Below, piece by piece: positions 45,387 to 56,981 of a stretch of DNA of 64,000 nucleotides. Source of the stretch: Paenibacillus tuaregi (lineage in GTDB: Bacteria; Bacillota; Bacilli; Paenibacillales; Paenibacillaceae); contig NZ_LT575476.1 in the NCBI RefSeq assembly GCF_900086655.1, positions 2,577,869 through 2,641,868 on the forward strand, in the 5' to 3' direction. Both the position numbers and the translations under genes were made by a program. The notes under the pieces are model-generated. The model was not told where the DNA came from and ran no database searches. It saw only the letters and a list, made by a program, of their open reading frames with translations. The stretch's first letter is position 1. Each line of letters opens with the position of its first letter.

Positions 45387-45893
45387 TTAATTCTTCACAA
45401 CCGGAATCCACATTTCTCCATATACAAGGTTGTCACGTTGCCCCATCTCAACCGTTGCATTGGGGCCGCCGACATAAGCGAAGTTATCGGATTCCGGCAA
45501 GATTTGACCAAAGGCAATGCCGGTAAGCATCCGACTCAAATCATCGGACGTTTTCCCTTCGCCTTTAATGACGAGGTATTGTCCTTTAGGAAATTGGATC
45601 TCTCTGTGTTCTTCAGGTACCAGTGCCTCTGTCATGACGCCGACATAATACATCCTCTTGCGGTTTACTAGTTCGTTCACAGCAAAGATGTAGTCGTTCG
45701 CAGCGACAGCCTTTAAAGCGTCAAGCCTTCCATCCTGCTCCACTGTTCGCCAGAAGTTTTCCTTCTCCTTGTCCATGCCCGCATAGTCCGTGTATTCGCT
45801 CTTCAGTTCCGTTCCAATACCTACAACGATTAAGCCGTCTTTCTCCTCAAGGGTATAGCTGCCATCATCCCAGCTCCTTTTTTGATCAATCAT
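45387..45893 (-). CDS. GyrI-like protein (copy 2), possibly frame-shifted at its start
   Basis: Closely related to the protein at 13908 (YTLEEKDG, YYVGVMTEALVPEEH, MGQRDNLVYGEMWIPVVKN). The full frame reads from ATG 45893, which has no ribosome site. The best site, AAAAAAGGAG, is followed by an ATG whose frame ends after 11 codons, one base off the body (copy 1 has ATG GCA CAG TAT, here ATG GCA GC TAT). So the ancestral start has probably suffered a one-base deletion, and expression may be low or lost. The protein would bind a small molecule; the DoxX gene is downstream. Confidence 0.75.
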   Translation of the reverse strand: MIDQKRSWDDGSYTLEEKDGLIVVGIGTELKSEYTDYAGMDKEKENFWRTVEQDGRLDALKAVAANDYIFAVNELVNRKRMYYVGVMTEALVPEEHREIQFPKGQYLVIKGEGKTSDDLSRMLTGIAFGQILPESDNFAYVGGPNATVEMGQRDNLVYGEMWIPVVKN

Positions 45894-45898
45894 TTGTT

Positions 45899-45972
45899 TT
45901 TTCTTGATGGGTTAATCATAACGATAAATCATGTCAAAAAATGATACTGTTTAGAGGAGCCCATCGTCGGCT
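45899..45972. promoter_or_regulatory. Copy of the WYL/GyrI divergent promoter, regulator gene missing
   Basis: CTTGATGGGTTAATCATAAC and AAATCATGTCAAAAAATGAT plus ACTGTTTAGAGGAGCC match the reverse complement of 13795-13860 base for base over most positions. There it separates the WYL regulator and the GyrI-like gene. Here the regulator has been lost, but its ribosome site (GAGGAG) remains. Confidence 0.8.
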
Positions 45973-46066
45973 GCTGTGGTGTTGTTTTGAACTATCGTTT
46001 CTTGTTCTTGTTAGTGCAGTTAGCTTAATGAAATTGCACGGAAACATTGTTAGATACTTATCTAAC

Positions 46067-46266
46067 CGGCAATCGGCTCATGTTCTTGTCCATTCCGGGA
46101 ATCGGTACAAGTTCTTGTCCTTGGATTGGGACAAGAACTTGTACCGATAAAATAAAAAAAGCCGCTAAAATAGCGACTTCAATGCGACTATGTTCTTGTC
46201 CCTCGACATGTCGTCTGACATCAAAAAAAACGCCCGATATTCAAGGCGGAAGAACAGTCATCACTC
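46067..46266. repeat. Dispersed repeat family A, copy 5 (composite)
   Basis: The copy-3 type part (ATTCCGGGAATCGGTACAAG, GGACAAGAACTTGTACCGAT, AAAAAAAGCCGCTAAAATAG) is joined to the copy-1 type end (CGCCCGATATTCAAGGCGGA, GAACAGTCATCACTC). It is the longest copy and shows that the two types are halves of one element. Confidence 0.85.
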
Positions 46267-46418
46267 CCAGTAGGAAGTGCTTTGGCTCCTGTTTGTTCAA
46301 TGGCTTCTCTTTGTCCTTCTTTCCGCGTCATGCCAATGACTTCGTGTCCAGTCTGTACTAATTGCGGCAGCAACAATCTCCCAATAACACCACTTGCCCT
46401 AGCAACGAAAATTCTCAT
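46265..46418 (-). pseudogene. NAD(P)-binding epimerase N-terminal remnant
   Basis: The minus strand encodes MRIFVARASGVIGRLLLPQL and on to GAKALPTG, the Rossmann start of an atypical SDR/epimerase (GxxGxxG appears as ASGVIGR). After about 50 codons the frame enters repeat copy 5 and ends. The rest of the gene is missing. Confidence 0.8.
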
Positions 46419-46470
46419 AAATGTAGACCTCCAGGTTCATTTTTACATTCTATTCTTTTGATATTTTCTG

Positions 46471-47751
46471 TTATCTTGTTGATAAAACCAATGAATCTTC
46501 TTTAGACACCATAGTTAGGGATAGAATTCCCATTGCAATAGAGATGAATACCATTGCCAATATTCCTGTATTAAAATGACCCATACGATCATGCAAATAG
46601 CCAGTTAAGAATGGTCCAGACGCTCCAATCAGAAAGCCTATGCACTGAGTCATAGCCGCCCATGAGGCCGCCTCTTCAGGTGAAGTAGTCAGTTCAACCG
46701 GAAGCAAGTTGAGCAGTGCAAACAGCATACCCGATCCCAAACCACAAATTAACACAGCAAGCCATAAATAAGTGGAAAAGAAAATAAGTAACAGACCAGC
46801 AGCTTGAATCATGGAGGATACGATGAGCCAATTTCGTCTTGAAGGATGTCTTATAAGAAGCTGCTGCACAACGGTACCACTCGGAATTTGTATCAAAGCG
46901 AACAAGGTAACCATAAGCCCGGCGTGAAGTTTGGATGCACCTGCTCCAATAAGGATTAAGGGAAGCCAACCTAAAAGGGAATAAAATACAAGAGATAACA
47001 TTCCGAATTGCACAGCTAGAATCCATGCTTTTCCCTTTTGCCAAGGTAGTTCTAACGATTTTCTGTATGAAACGGTTGAGTTCAGTTTAGAGCTAGAAGG
47101 CTGTCGCTTTAGTACATTAAACCATAGCGGCAATGCGAGAATGACAGGTATCACCCAAACCGATAATGACATTTGCCACGAATGAAGCTTCCAATGCAAG
47201 GGTGAAGTAAGGCTTGAACCAAGTGCAGCACCCAATGCTAGAGCCATTGAGTAGATTGCAATCATGGAGGGTGCTCTGTCAGCCATATGCTTTTTAATAT
47301 AACCGGATAACAAGGGTCCCATCATAGCAATACCCACACCGGATAACAATGTAGTGAAAAATAACAATGAAGCGGAATGGATAAACAGGCGTAAAAATGT
47401 GCTCCCTCCGATCAGCATCAAGGAGAAGGTGATGATCTGCTCAATCCCCAGTCTTTCACTCAATTTTACAGAGTACGGAGCAAGTATTCCCATACATAAC
47501 ACCGGAATAGAAACGAGTAAGCTGGATACAGCGCCGCTTAGGCCAAGGTCATGTTGAATGTTCGCCAAGACAGGTGCAATAGATGAAACAACAGGTCTGA
47601 GATTTAGGGATGCCATAAAAAGTGCTGTAACGCATAGCCAACGATTCAATTCATACTCTTTGTCATTTGGTATGATTGGTATGGGAGATATACTCTCAGG
47701 TGATGGGCTCATCGTTGGTACTCTAAGGCTGTTGGTTCTTCGATTTCTCAT
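46471..47751 (-). CDS. MFS transporter, CynX/NimT type
   Basis: 426-residue membrane protein with 12 hydrophobic helices. The first helix region SLNLRPVVSSIAPVLANI is a CynX/NimT-type signature, and the polar loop motif YSVKLSERLGIEQII is motif A. The members transport small organic anions such as cyanate or nitroimidazole-like compounds. It may export or import a product of the PLP-enzyme region just upstream on the same strand; a separate 128-base gap and a remnant of another frame lie between. Substrate unknown. Confidence 0.88.
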   Translation of the reverse strand: MRNRRTNSLRVPTMSPSPESISPIPIIPNDKEYELNRWLCVTALFMASLNLRPVVSSIAPVLANIQHDLGLSGAVSSLLVSIPVLCMGILAPYSVKLSERLGIEQIITFSLMLIGGSTFLRLFIHSASLLFFTTLLSGVGIAMMGPLLSGYIKKHMADRAPSMIAIYSMALALGAALGSSLTSPLHWKLHSWQMSLSVWVIPVILALPLWFNVLKRQPSSSKLNSTVSYRKSLELPWQKGKAWILAVQFGMLSLVFYSLLGWLPLILIGAGASKLHAGLMVTLFALIQIPSGTVVQQLLIRHPSRRNWLIVSSMIQAAGLLLIFFSTYLWLAVLICGLGSGMLFALLNLLPVELTTSPEEAASWAAMTQCIGFLIGASGPFLTGYLHDRMGHFNTGILAMVFISIAMGILSLTMVSKEDSLVLSTR

Positions 47752-47879
47752 GTAATTAGCTTCTTTCTATAGGAATTGGACTTGGTATGATTTATAGTAT
47801 TCGAATAGCTTCGTGAGATAAGATTCAATCTCATCTTCCACAAACTCAGTAATTGTAAGCCTTCCTTTTCTCCTGAAAT

Positions 47880-48632
47880 TTAAATCACTTCCCCGCTGCT
47901 CTTCTTATAAACCAAATCTTGCCCCTTATTAGGAGCCCGATTGTTCTTATCCAATGTATCGAGTAAATGTACCAAAATGGTATTCGAATGAGCAAGGAAA
48001 GACGTCTGATCCATCATTTGATCTGGAAGTTGGACATACGTGCCTGGTTCAATTTCATCACCGCAGTGTTCAATCAGCTTTTTGATGCTGTCATTGCTGC
48101 TCTCCAGGTGAAATTGCAGCCCGATCACGTGGCCGTTGTATTCGAACGCCTGATTTGCACAGCCAAGACTGATTGCAGCCGTCTTAACTTCATCAGGTAA
48201 TTCAAACGTGTCTCCATGCCAGTGAAAAGGAACATACTCCTGCGGAAACTGTTTAAAAACTACAGAGTTCTGAGACTCTTCCGTCATTTTTACAGGATGC
48301 CAGCCAATTTCCTTGTACCGATTGCTATATACTTTTCCGCCAAGCGCTTCTGCAATCAATTGTGCGCCCAAGCATATGCCGAGTACCATCTTCCGCTGCC
48401 GGATCGTTTCTTTAATAAACGCCTTCTCGCGGACAAGCCATGGAAAATTCTCCTCATTGTACACCCCCATCGGACCGCCCAAAATGATGAGCATATCGAA
48501 CTCCGACTGAAATGGGAAATGCGTGCTTTCGTATAATAAAGTGCCCGTTAACTCATAGCCTTTGTCCTTAACCCAATCCGATATTCGTTCAGGTGATTCG
48601 AATGGAACATGCTGCAAGTAATGAATTCTCAT
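47880..48632 (-). CDS. Type 1 glutamine amidotransferase (GATase) protein
   Basis: 250-residue class I glutamine amidotransferase-like enzyme. The catalytic Cys is in GICLGAQLIAEALGG and the His/Glu in LQFHLESSNDS. It resembles stand-alone YfeJ-type GATases rather than PdxT: PdxT is about 190 residues with a different signature. The start ATG 48632 follows GGAAGTGG; a longer start at 48722 is not supported. It follows the sufS remnant in the same direction, so it may be the last gene of the glyA-serC-hemL transcript. Confidence 0.85.
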   Translation of the reverse strand: MRIHYLQHVPFESPERISDWVKDKGYELTGTLLYESTHFPFQSEFDMLIILGGPMGVYNEENFPWLVREKAFIKETIRQRKMVLGICLGAQLIAEALGGKVYSNRYKEIGWHPVKMTEESQNSVVFKQFPQEYVPFHWHGDTFELPDEVKTAAISLGCANQAFEYNGHVIGLQFHLESSNDSIKKLIEHCGDEIEPGTYVQLPDQMMDQTSFLAHSNTILVHLLDTLDKNNRAPNKGQDLVYKKSSGEVI

Positions 48633-48646
48633 ATTATTCCACTTCC

Positions 48647-50256
<1,610 letters not shown>

Positions 50257-50273
50257 AGTTGCTCCCCCTTTAG

Positions 50274-51755
50274 TTAAAACGCCTTGGCTTCGATAACTAC
50301 CTTGATGTTTTTTACAGTTAAATCTTGTGGTCCTCTTACAGGCAAACCGACATTCAGATGCTCATGAATATATCGGATATGTTGTTCTGCTATGACTTCC
50401 CCAGGCAGTAAAATAGGAATACCAGGGGGATACACATAAACGGACTCTGCCATGATGCGCCCAGCAGAATGCGCAAAGGGAATGAGTTCGACCTCCCCAT
50501 AAAAGGCATCTCTTGGCGTCAAAGCAAGCAGCGGAATTTCTGGTAATTTGACATCAATGGCTCCAGCTTCCGCTTTTGAGTTTTGATGAGCTTTGGCAAG
50601 TTCAGCTAAACCGTCCAGCAAACAAACTACCGTTTCTGTCGAATCACCTGGTGTGATTAAGCAAAGAATGTTGTACAAATCGCTCAGTTCTACTTCAATA
50701 TTGTAGTGCTTCCGCAGCCATTCCTCCGCAGCATATCCGGTAATGCCTAACTCTCGGACATGTATGGTAAGCTTCGTAGGGTCGAAATCAAAGGCCGCAT
50801 CCGTCCACAGAATCTCCCTGCCGAAAGAAGCCAGACCGGGAATTTGGTTGATTTGATCTCTGGCGTATTCTGCTAGTTGAATCGCTTTTGCTGCCATTTT
50901 TGAGCCATTCAAGGCAAGATGCTTCCGTGCTGCGTCCAGGGAAGCCAAGAGAATATAGGAAGTCGATGTGGTTGTCAGCATGCTAAAGATGGTTTGTACT
51001 TTTTCACGCTGAATGAGCCCTTTTTTAATATGGAGCAGCGAGCTTTGTGTCAACGATCCGCCAAGTTTGTGCATGCTTGTTGCAGCCATATCTGCCCCAG
51101 CCTGCATAGCTGATAACGGAAGTATGTTATGAAAGTGGAGCAATGCCCCATGCGCCTCGTCAACAAGTACCGGTATGCCGTAATCATGAGCTAAATCAAC
51201 GATGGCTTTCAGATCGGTACATACACCGAAATAGGTTGGATTGATCACGAGTACCGCTTTGGCATCCGTATGTCTTTCAATCGCCTTCTTCACTGAACGA
51301 ACAGAAACGCCATGATCGATCCCCCATCGTCTGTCTCTCTCGGGTGTGACGAATACAGGTTTAGCTCCAGCAAAGATGATGGCAGATAAAATCGACTTAT
51401 GCAGGTTGCGCGGCACAATAATCTTATCGCCCGGCCCACACACAGACATAATCATCGTTATAATCGCACTACTCGTTCCTTGAACGGAAAATAATGTATA
51501 GTCCGCGTCAAAAGCATGGGCAGCCATGCGCTGAGCTTCGTCAATCACGCCAGTAGGCTGGTGCAAATCATCCAATGGCGCAATATTGATCAAGTCAATG
51601 GACAGGGCATTTTCGCCCAGAAATGTTTTAAACCCGGCTTCCATCCCTTCTCCTTTTTTATGGCCTGGTATATGAAAAGGAATCGGGTTTCGATTCGCAT
51701 GCTCAAGCAAAGCAGTAAACAATGGCGTACGGTGATGATCCATATTATTGTTCAA
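50274..51755 (-). CDS. Orn/Lys/Arg decarboxylase family, class I PLP fold
   Basis: 493-residue PLP-dependent decarboxylase of the Bacillus SpeA-like group. It has [10 protein letters not shown] near the N-terminus, [15 protein letters not shown] Lys in [13 protein letters not shown] and the C-terminal domain with [12 protein letters not shown]. The products would be cadaverine, putrescine or agmatine. It is the third gene of the glyA-serC operon, 74 bases after serC. No specific substrate can be told from the sequence. Confidence 0.92.
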   Translation of the reverse strand: MNNNMDHHRTPLFTALLEHANRNPIPFHIPGHKKGEGMEAGFKTFLGENALSIDLINIAPLDDLHQPTGVIDEAQRMAAHAFDADYTLFSVQGTSSAIITMIMSVCGPGDKIIVPRNLHKSILSAIIFAGAKPVFVTPERDRRWGIDHGVSVRSVKKAIERHTDAKAVLVINPTYFGVCTDLKAIVDLAHDYGIPVLVDEAHGALLHFHNILPLSAMQAGADMAATSMHKLGGSLTQSSLLHIKKGLIQREKVQTIFSMLTTTSTSYILLASLDAARKHLALNGSKMAAKAIQLAEYARDQINQIPGLASFGREILWTDAAFDFDPTKLTIHVRELGITGYAAEEWLRKHYNIEVELSDLYNILCLITPGDSTETVVCLLDGLAELAKAHQNSKAEAGAIDVKLPEIPLLALTPRDAFYGEVELIPFAHSAGRIMAESVYVYPPGIPILLPGEVIAEQHIRYIHEHLNVGLPVRGPQDLTVKNIKVVIEAKAF

Positions 51756-51829
51756 TTCCTTTCAAAACGAGATAGCAAGATCAAGTTATTGTAATTTAAA
51801 GTTGAACCAGACCATTGTTCAATGGCTAT

Positions 51830-52915
51830 TCAGCTGTTCCTCTTTTGGAAATCAGACAAAAAATCCGCTAAAGCTTTGCAATGCTCATAAGGAACTGCAT
51901 TATAAATAGAAGCACGCAAATGTCCTGCATCCCGATGGCCTTTTAATCCCATGAATCCTTCCTGCTCCAGTTCAACAAGTAACTTGTTTTCAATTTCTGG
52001 ACTGGATGCACGAAACGTTACGTTCATCATCGATCTGCTGTCCTTATAAGCCAATCCTTTATAAAATCCGCCGCTGTTGTCGAGCACATGATAAAGAAGG
52101 TCCGCTTTCTGCTGGTTGCGGACAGCCATCCCTTGTACGCCGCCTTGATTCATAATCCACCTGAGCACAAGGTTCACCATATATACAGAAAAAACTGGCG
52201 GTGTATTGTAGAGCGAATGATGGTTGACATGTGTGCGATAACTTAATATATCGGGAATCGCTTCCGGAATGCGCTCCAGCAAAGAGCGACGGACAATGAC
52301 GATCGTGACGCCCGCAGGTCCCAAATTTTTCTGAGCGCCTGCGTATATCAATGAAAATCGAGATGCTTCAATGGGACGGGAAAAAATATCGCTAGACATA
52401 TCCACCACTAAGGAGACATGTCCGGTATCAGGGAAGCTTCGGCATTGTATGCCGTCAATCGTTTCGTTGGATGTAAGATGGACATACGCCATCTCTTTCG
52501 GAATATTCAAGTTGCTTAGATCGGGCATCTGTTTGAAATTTTGTTTCTCCCCGCTTGCCAACACGAGGGTCTGCCCTGTTTTCTGCGCTTCTTGCCATGC
52601 TTTTCCCGACCATGTCCCGCAGTGTATATACCCCGCAACTTTTCCTTCTGCCAAAAAGTTGATCGGCACCATCGAAAATTGAAGGCTTGCCCCTCCGGGA
52701 AGAAATAAAACCTCATAATCTGAAGAGAGGCCCATCAACTCTTTAATTAACTGTTGTGCTTCATGATGAATGGCTTCGTATGCTTTGCTTCGATGGGAGA
52801 TTTCCAGAATGGATGCGCCAATCCCTCGATAATTTCGCAAATCTTCTTGCGCTTCTTGCAACACTTCCGCCGGCAACGCCCCCGGACCAGCATTAAAATT
52901 ATAGGTATTGACCAT
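51830..52915 (-). CDS. serC: Phosphoserine aminotransferase
   Basis: 361-residue class V aminotransferase, the typical SerC length. The N-terminus NFNAGPGALPAEVLQ, FLPGGASLQFSM, the PLP Lys in IYAGAQKNLGPAGV and the ending MGLKGHRDAGHLRASIYNA are all SerC features. It turns 3-phosphohydroxypyruvate into phosphoserine. It follows glyA by 3 bases. Together they could give glycine from 3-phosphoglycerate, with serA and serB elsewhere. Confidence 0.94.
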   Translation of the reverse strand: MVNTYNFNAGPGALPAEVLQEAQEDLRNYRGIGASILEISHRSKAYEAIHHEAQQLIKELMGLSSDYEVLFLPGGASLQFSMVPINFLAEGKVAGYIHCGTWSGKAWQEAQKTGQTLVLASGEKQNFKQMPDLSNLNIPKEMAYVHLTSNETIDGIQCRSFPDTGHVSLVVDMSSDIFSRPIEASRFSLIYAGAQKNLGPAGVTIVIVRRSLLERIPEAIPDILSYRTHVNHHSLYNTPPVFSVYMVNLVLRWIMNQGGVQGMAVRNQQKADLLYHVLDNSGGFYKGLAYKDSRSMMNVTFRASSPEIENKLLVELEQEGFMGLKGHRDAGHLRASIYNAVPYEHCKALADFLSDFQKRNS

Positions 52916-52918
52916 AGC

Positions 52919-54175
52919 TTATCCCTCCTGTAGACCTTCATATAAAGGGAATTGTGACGTGATTTCCTGCACACTTCTTCGTATTTGCTCCTTGGCGACT
53001 GAACTCTCAGGTTTTTTAAGTGCAAGTCCAATAAGCCGAGCAATTTCTTTCATTTCTTGGGGTCCCAATCCTCTTGTTGTCATAGCTGGAGTCCCGAAGC
53101 GAATGCCGCTCGTTATGAACGGGCTTGCCGTATCATGAGGAATCGCATTTTTATTCGCCGTAATCCCCACCTCATCAAGTATGCTTTCAGCTTCTTTCCC
53201 GGTTAATCCGATCGGGCGCAGGTCGAGCAAAGTAATATGATTGTCGGTACCTCCCGACACAACGGTTAACCCTTCATTTAATAATGCCTCAGCCAATACT
53301 TTGGCGTTAACCAGCACTTTTTCGATATAAGATTTGAATTCCGGTTGCAACGCTTCGCCGAACGCAACCGCTTTTGCCGCGATGGCATGCATAAGAGGAC
53401 CGCCTTGGACTCCAGGAAAGATCGCTTTATCAATCGCTTGCGCCCACGGCTTGCGGCACATGATGATACCGCCTCTTGGACCTCGCAGCGTTTTATGCGT
53501 TGTAGTGGTAACAAAGTGCGCGTGTGGAATGGGGCTAGGATGGAATCCTGCCGCGACAATTCCTGCAATATGCGCCATATCTACAAAGAAAAGTGCTCCT
53601 ACTTCGGCTGCGATCTGAGCAAATGGCTCAAAATCGATCGTCCGTGGATAAGCGCTAGCACCAACAACGATCATACGCGGGCGGTGCTTAAGCGCAAGTT
53701 TTCGCACAAGTTCAATGTCAATGCACCCCGATTTCTCATCAACACCATAAGGCACAAAATTGTAGAATCTTCCGGAAAAATTAACCGGGCTCCCATGTGT
53801 CAGATGGCCGCCATGAGATAGATTCATGCCTAAAATCGTATCCCCTGGTTCAACGGAAGCAAAATAAACCGCCATATTTGCCTGAGCGCCGGAGTGAGGC
53901 TGTACATTGACATGTTCTGCACCAAAAAGGGTTTTCGCACGCTCTATAGCCAGTTCCTCGACCCGATCCACATATTCACAACCGCCATAGTACCTTCTTC
54001 CCGGGTATCCTTCGGCATACTTATTGGTCAGTACCGTACCCGTTGCTTCCATAACCGCTCGGCTCACAAAATTTTCCGAAGCAATCAACTCTATTTTATT
54101 CCGCTGTCGTGCTGCTTCTTGCCAAATGGCGTTCGCAATTGTTTTGTCCTGTTGTTCCAATAATTTCACAGACAT
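52919..54175 (-). CDS. glyA: Serine hydroxymethyltransferase
   Basis: 418-residue SHMT with PLP Lys in [46 protein letters not shown] and the [12 protein letters not shown] stretch, all in place. It interconverts serine and glycine with tetrahydrofolate. ATG 54175 has the family-typical start [10 protein letters not shown]. Its promoter region is shared with the divergent MocR regulator gene and carries a PdxR-type operator, so it is likely PLP-regulated. It is probably an additional copy, since the normal glyA usually lies elsewhere. Confidence 0.95.
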   Translation of the reverse strand: MSVKLLEQQDKTIANAIWQEAARQRNKIELIASENFVSRAVMEATGTVLTNKYAEGYPGRRYYGGCEYVDRVEELAIERAKTLFGAEHVNVQPHSGAQANMAVYFASVEPGDTILGMNLSHGGHLTHGSPVNFSGRFYNFVPYGVDEKSGCIDIELVRKLALKHRPRMIVVGASAYPRTIDFEPFAQIAAEVGALFFVDMAHIAGIVAAGFHPSPIPHAHFVTTTTHKTLRGPRGGIIMCRKPWAQAIDKAIFPGVQGGPLMHAIAAKAVAFGEALQPEFKSYIEKVLVNAKVLAEALLNEGLTVVSGGTDNHITLLDLRPIGLTGKEAESILDEVGITANKNAIPHDTASPFITSGIRFGTPAMTTRGLGPQEMKEIARLIGLALKKPESSVAKEQIRRSVQEITSQFPLYEGLQEG

Positions 54176-54234
54176 CTTCCTTCCCACCAACGCGTTGCAA
54201 TAGCAACGATTTTCATGATAGTATAGCAATCAAT

Positions 54235-54278
54235 GGATTATAAAAAACTATCCATAAACCATTCATCTGAACAATCCA
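54235..54278. promoter_or_regulatory. PdxR/MocR-type operator 1 (glyA and mocR1)
   Basis: GGATT at 54235, ATCCA at 54250 and ATCCA at 54274 (steps 15 and 24). The repeats are one inverted half-site plus two direct half-sites, as known for PdxR proteins. The same layout recurs at 58101 and 59993. Confidence 0.8.
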
Positions 54279-54310
54279 TAATTCCAAAATAAATATTGGA
54301 GGTGAATCCG

Positions 54311-55747
54311 ATGCTCAAAGTGAACCGAGATGATGAACGTCCCATTTGGCAGCAGCTGCTTGACCAAGCGATCCATAATATTACGACCGGAAAATGGCCG
54401 CCTGGCGAATTGCTGCTCCCGTCCCGCGAGCTCGCGCAACTGATTGGGGTTTCCCGTTCAACTATCCAAAGTGTGTATGAGGAGCTATTCAGTCGCGGAT
54501 ACACCGTAACCTCTCGCCGCGGCGGAACAAGAGTTAGTGAATGGACATATAAGCCCCACTCTGCAGACGAAGTTCCAGCCCTTGGGCCTGTTCCGCCAGA
54601 ATTGCCGCTATTAAACACCGCCATCGGCCATTTGCATAGCTGGTTCGGAAACAAAGAAAAGGGTAGAGATGAGATCGATTTCAGTCCCCATGAACCGTAT
54701 TTAGATGAGCAATTTCTAAATAATTGGCGGCAATCCTTTTTGCAGGCTTCAACAGAAACAGACCTGGACAGTTGGGCCTACGGTGACGCCTATGGATATC
54801 TGCCGCTGCGAAAACAGATTCAGCGTTATTTGTCGCTTGAACGAGGCGTTCATGTGGAGGTCGATCAAATTCTGCTGACCTCAGGCGCACAACATAGCCT
54901 CGATTTAATCGCTCAAGCCCTGTTGCATGAAGGAGCAACCGTTTCGGTTGAAGATCCCGGCTTCCCTGCTGCCTGGATGGCGATGAAGTACCGGCGTATG
55001 CAAGTTGTATCCGTCCCGGTCGACGAGCACGGGCTATGCGTAGACGGCATTCACCCTGAATCCAGACTTGTGTATGTTACGCCATCTCATCAGTGCGCGG
55101 TTGGCGTTATTATGTCGGAGCCTCGCAGGCAACAATTGCTGCATTTGGCTGCGGATCAGCGATTTTGGATCGTTGAGGATGATTACGACAGTGAATTTCG
55201 CTATCGCGGCGACCCGCTTCCCACTTTGTTCAGTCAGCGGCCTCAGAACACGTTATATATGTTGAGTTTTTCCAAAATGATCGCTCCCGGTATTCGGATG
55301 TCGGCCCTCGTTGGCCCCAAAGAAGCCATTCGTCAGCTCGCTCGCGTCCATGAACTAACCTATCGTCATCTTCCGATTATGGAGCAATTAACGCTCACCC
55401 ATTTTATCGAACACGGTCACTTTATGCGCCATATGAGAAAAGTGCGGAATATATACCGGCGAAGACACGCAGCCATGACGAAAGCCATCGTGGCGACAGG
55501 TTTGAGCGAACGCTTCACGTTAAGCGGCGCAGAAACAGGGCTGCATATGCTGCTTGAAGCTGAGCCATCGTTTGACGAGGCAACCGTGACGAGCCTCGCG
55601 CTGCAAAGAGGAATCCGCATTTATCCGCTCAGCCAGTATGCTTTGGAAAGCAAGCGGAAAGGTTGGGTACTGGGTTTCGCTAAAGTTGACGAAGCCGCCA
55701 TTGAAGAAGGGATTGAGCGTCTGGCAGAGATCCTTTTGCACAAGTAG
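54311..55747 (+). CDS. MocR-type (PdxR-like) transcriptional regulator 1
   Basis: 478-residue GntR-HTH protein fused to an aminotransferase-fold domain. The HTH (about 15-75) has LPSRELAQLIGVSRSTIQ-like sequence, then a linker of about 50 residues and the PLP-binding domain (about 115-475) with Lys in LSFSKMIAPGIRMSAL. Such proteins bind PLP and regulate pdxST. It starts at ATG 54311 (GGAGGTG) and is divergent from glyA. The paralogue at 60079 is about two-thirds identical. The PLP lysine is kept, so it can sense PLP. Confidence 0.92.
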   Translation: MLKVNRDDERPIWQQLLDQAIHNITTGKWPPGELLLPSRELAQLIGVSRSTIQSVYEELFSRGYTVTSRRGGTRVSEWTYKPHSADEVPALGPVPPELPLLNTAIGHLHSWFGNKEKGRDEIDFSPHEPYLDEQFLNNWRQSFLQASTETDLDSWAYGDAYGYLPLRKQIQRYLSLERGVHVEVDQILLTSGAQHSLDLIAQALLHEGATVSVEDPGFPAAWMAMKYRRMQVVSVPVDEHGLCVDGIHPESRLVYVTPSHQCAVGVIMSEPRRQQLLHLAADQRFWIVEDDYDSEFRYRGDPLPTLFSQRPQNTLYMLSFSKMIAPGIRMSALVGPKEAIRQLARVHELTYRHLPIMEQLTLTHFIEHGHFMRHMRKVRNIYRRRHAAMTKAIVATGLSERFTLSGAETGLHMLLEAEPSFDEATVTSLALQRGIRIYPLSQYALESKRKGWVLGFAKVDEAAIEEGIERLAEILLHK

Positions 55748-55763
55748 CCCGCCAGAGGTTTGC

Positions 55764-56966
55764 TTATATGGGAGTCCCGCTTGCGCTGCCATCGCGTTCT
55801 TTCAGCACCTTGTTCAAAATGTCGATCGCTTGATCGATCTCATCGCAAGTTACGTATAAGCTTGGCATAAAACGGATGACGTGGGTTCCTCCCGCTAGAA
55901 CAAGAAGTCCATTCTGGTGCAGCTTCTGAATGATCGGCGCAACAGGTTCGGCAAATTCAATACCTATCAGCAATCCTAGCCCTCGAACGGCACGGATGGC
56001 TGGACAAGCTTTTAACTCCTTGCGCAGCTTATCCAGCGCATATGCTCCCGTCTGTTGCGCTTGCTTTGCCAATCCGTCCTCCAGCAATGTTTCAATCGTT
56101 GCCAGCCCTGCTGCCATAGGAAGAGGCGAACCGCCAAAAGTGGAAGCATGGCTGCCGGCCGAAAAGGCCTCTTGTAGCTTCTCCTTCCCCAGCATCGCCC
56201 CGATCGGCAAACCGCTGGCCAATCCCTTCGCCAGTGTAATGATATCCGGTTCGATGCCATACTGCTCATAAGCGAACAGGCTCCCCGTTCTCCCGATTCC
56301 GGTTTGCACTTCATCGACGATCATGAGAACCCCTTCCTCTTTGCATAACTTAGTCAGCTCAAATACGAATTTGGGTTCGGCAAGATGAACGCCGCTCTCT
56401 CCCTGCACCAGTTCCAGCATGACAGCCGCCGTTTTGTTCGTGATGCTGTTTCTTACGCTCTGAATATCGTTAAAGCGAGCATGCACAAACCCTTCCGGCA
56501 ACGGAAGAAACCCATCCTTAACCTTTTCTTGTCCGGTAGCTGTCAAAGTAGCCATTGTACGGCCATGGAACGATTGTTCAAATGTAATAATCTCGTAGCG
56601 ATTATTTCCCAGCACGCGCTGGTGATACCGGCGAGCGCATTTGATCGCCGCTTCGTTTGCCTCAGCGCCGCTATTGCAGAAAAACACAAGATCCGTACAA
56701 CTGATCGTCACAAGTTTCTCGGCAAACTCTTCCTGAATCGGGATATGAAACAAATTGGATACATGCCATAATTGCTCCAGTTGCTCTTGAATCCGTGCTT
56801 TTACCCGCTCCGGAACATGACCCAAATTACAAACGGCAAGTCCAGCCATAAAGTCCAAATACGATTCCCCTTCATCATCCCACAAGGTGGTTTGATGTCC
56901 TCTCACCAGTGTGAGCGGGAACTTATTATAGGTAGGAAATAAATAACTCTTTTTCAGATTAACCAC
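55764..56966 (-). CDS. Acetylornithine/ornithine-type aminotransferase (class III)
   Basis: 400-residue class III PLP aminotransferase, ArgD-like. It has FCNSGAEANEAAIKCAR, FHGRTMATLTATGQ, DEVQTGIGRTG, the PLP Lys in TLAKGLASGLPIGAM and FGGSPLPMAAGLA. The start is GTG 56966. It follows pdxS by 15 bases and is likely in the same PLP-controlled transcript. It may act in ornithine, lysine or other omega-amine metabolism; the neighbour decarboxylase is a possible partner. Confidence 0.9.
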   Translation of the reverse strand: MVNLKKSYLFPTYNKFPLTLVRGHQTTLWDDEGESYLDFMAGLAVCNLGHVPERVKARIQEQLEQLWHVSNLFHIPIQEEFAEKLVTISCTDLVFFCNSGAEANEAAIKCARRYHQRVLGNNRYEIITFEQSFHGRTMATLTATGQEKVKDGFLPLPEGFVHARFNDIQSVRNSITNKTAAVMLELVQGESGVHLAEPKFVFELTKLCKEEGVLMIVDEVQTGIGRTGSLFAYEQYGIEPDIITLAKGLASGLPIGAMLGKEKLQEAFSAGSHASTFGGSPLPMAAGLATIETLLEDGLAKQAQQTGAYALDKLRKELKACPAIRAVRGLGLLIGIEFAEPVAPIIQKLHQNGLLVLAGGTHVIRFMPSLYVTCDEIDQAIDILNKVLKERDGSASGTPI

Positions 56967-56981
56967 CGCTTTCTTACACTG

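Noticed and set aside
47770..47880. Open minus-strand stretch ending ESYLTKLFEYYKSYQVQFL
   Set aside because: Possibly the end of a lost regulator gene, but only about 35 codons and no recognisable family; not listed as a feature.
48539..48551. GTGCCCGTTAAC inside the GATase gene
   Set aside because: It resembles repeat family B but encodes normal GATase residues (ELTGTL) and has no flanking similarity.
47880..48632. GATase as the missing PdxT
   Set aside because: The length, the GICLGAQ context and the C-terminal region fit stand-alone GATases; PdxT is shorter with a different signature.
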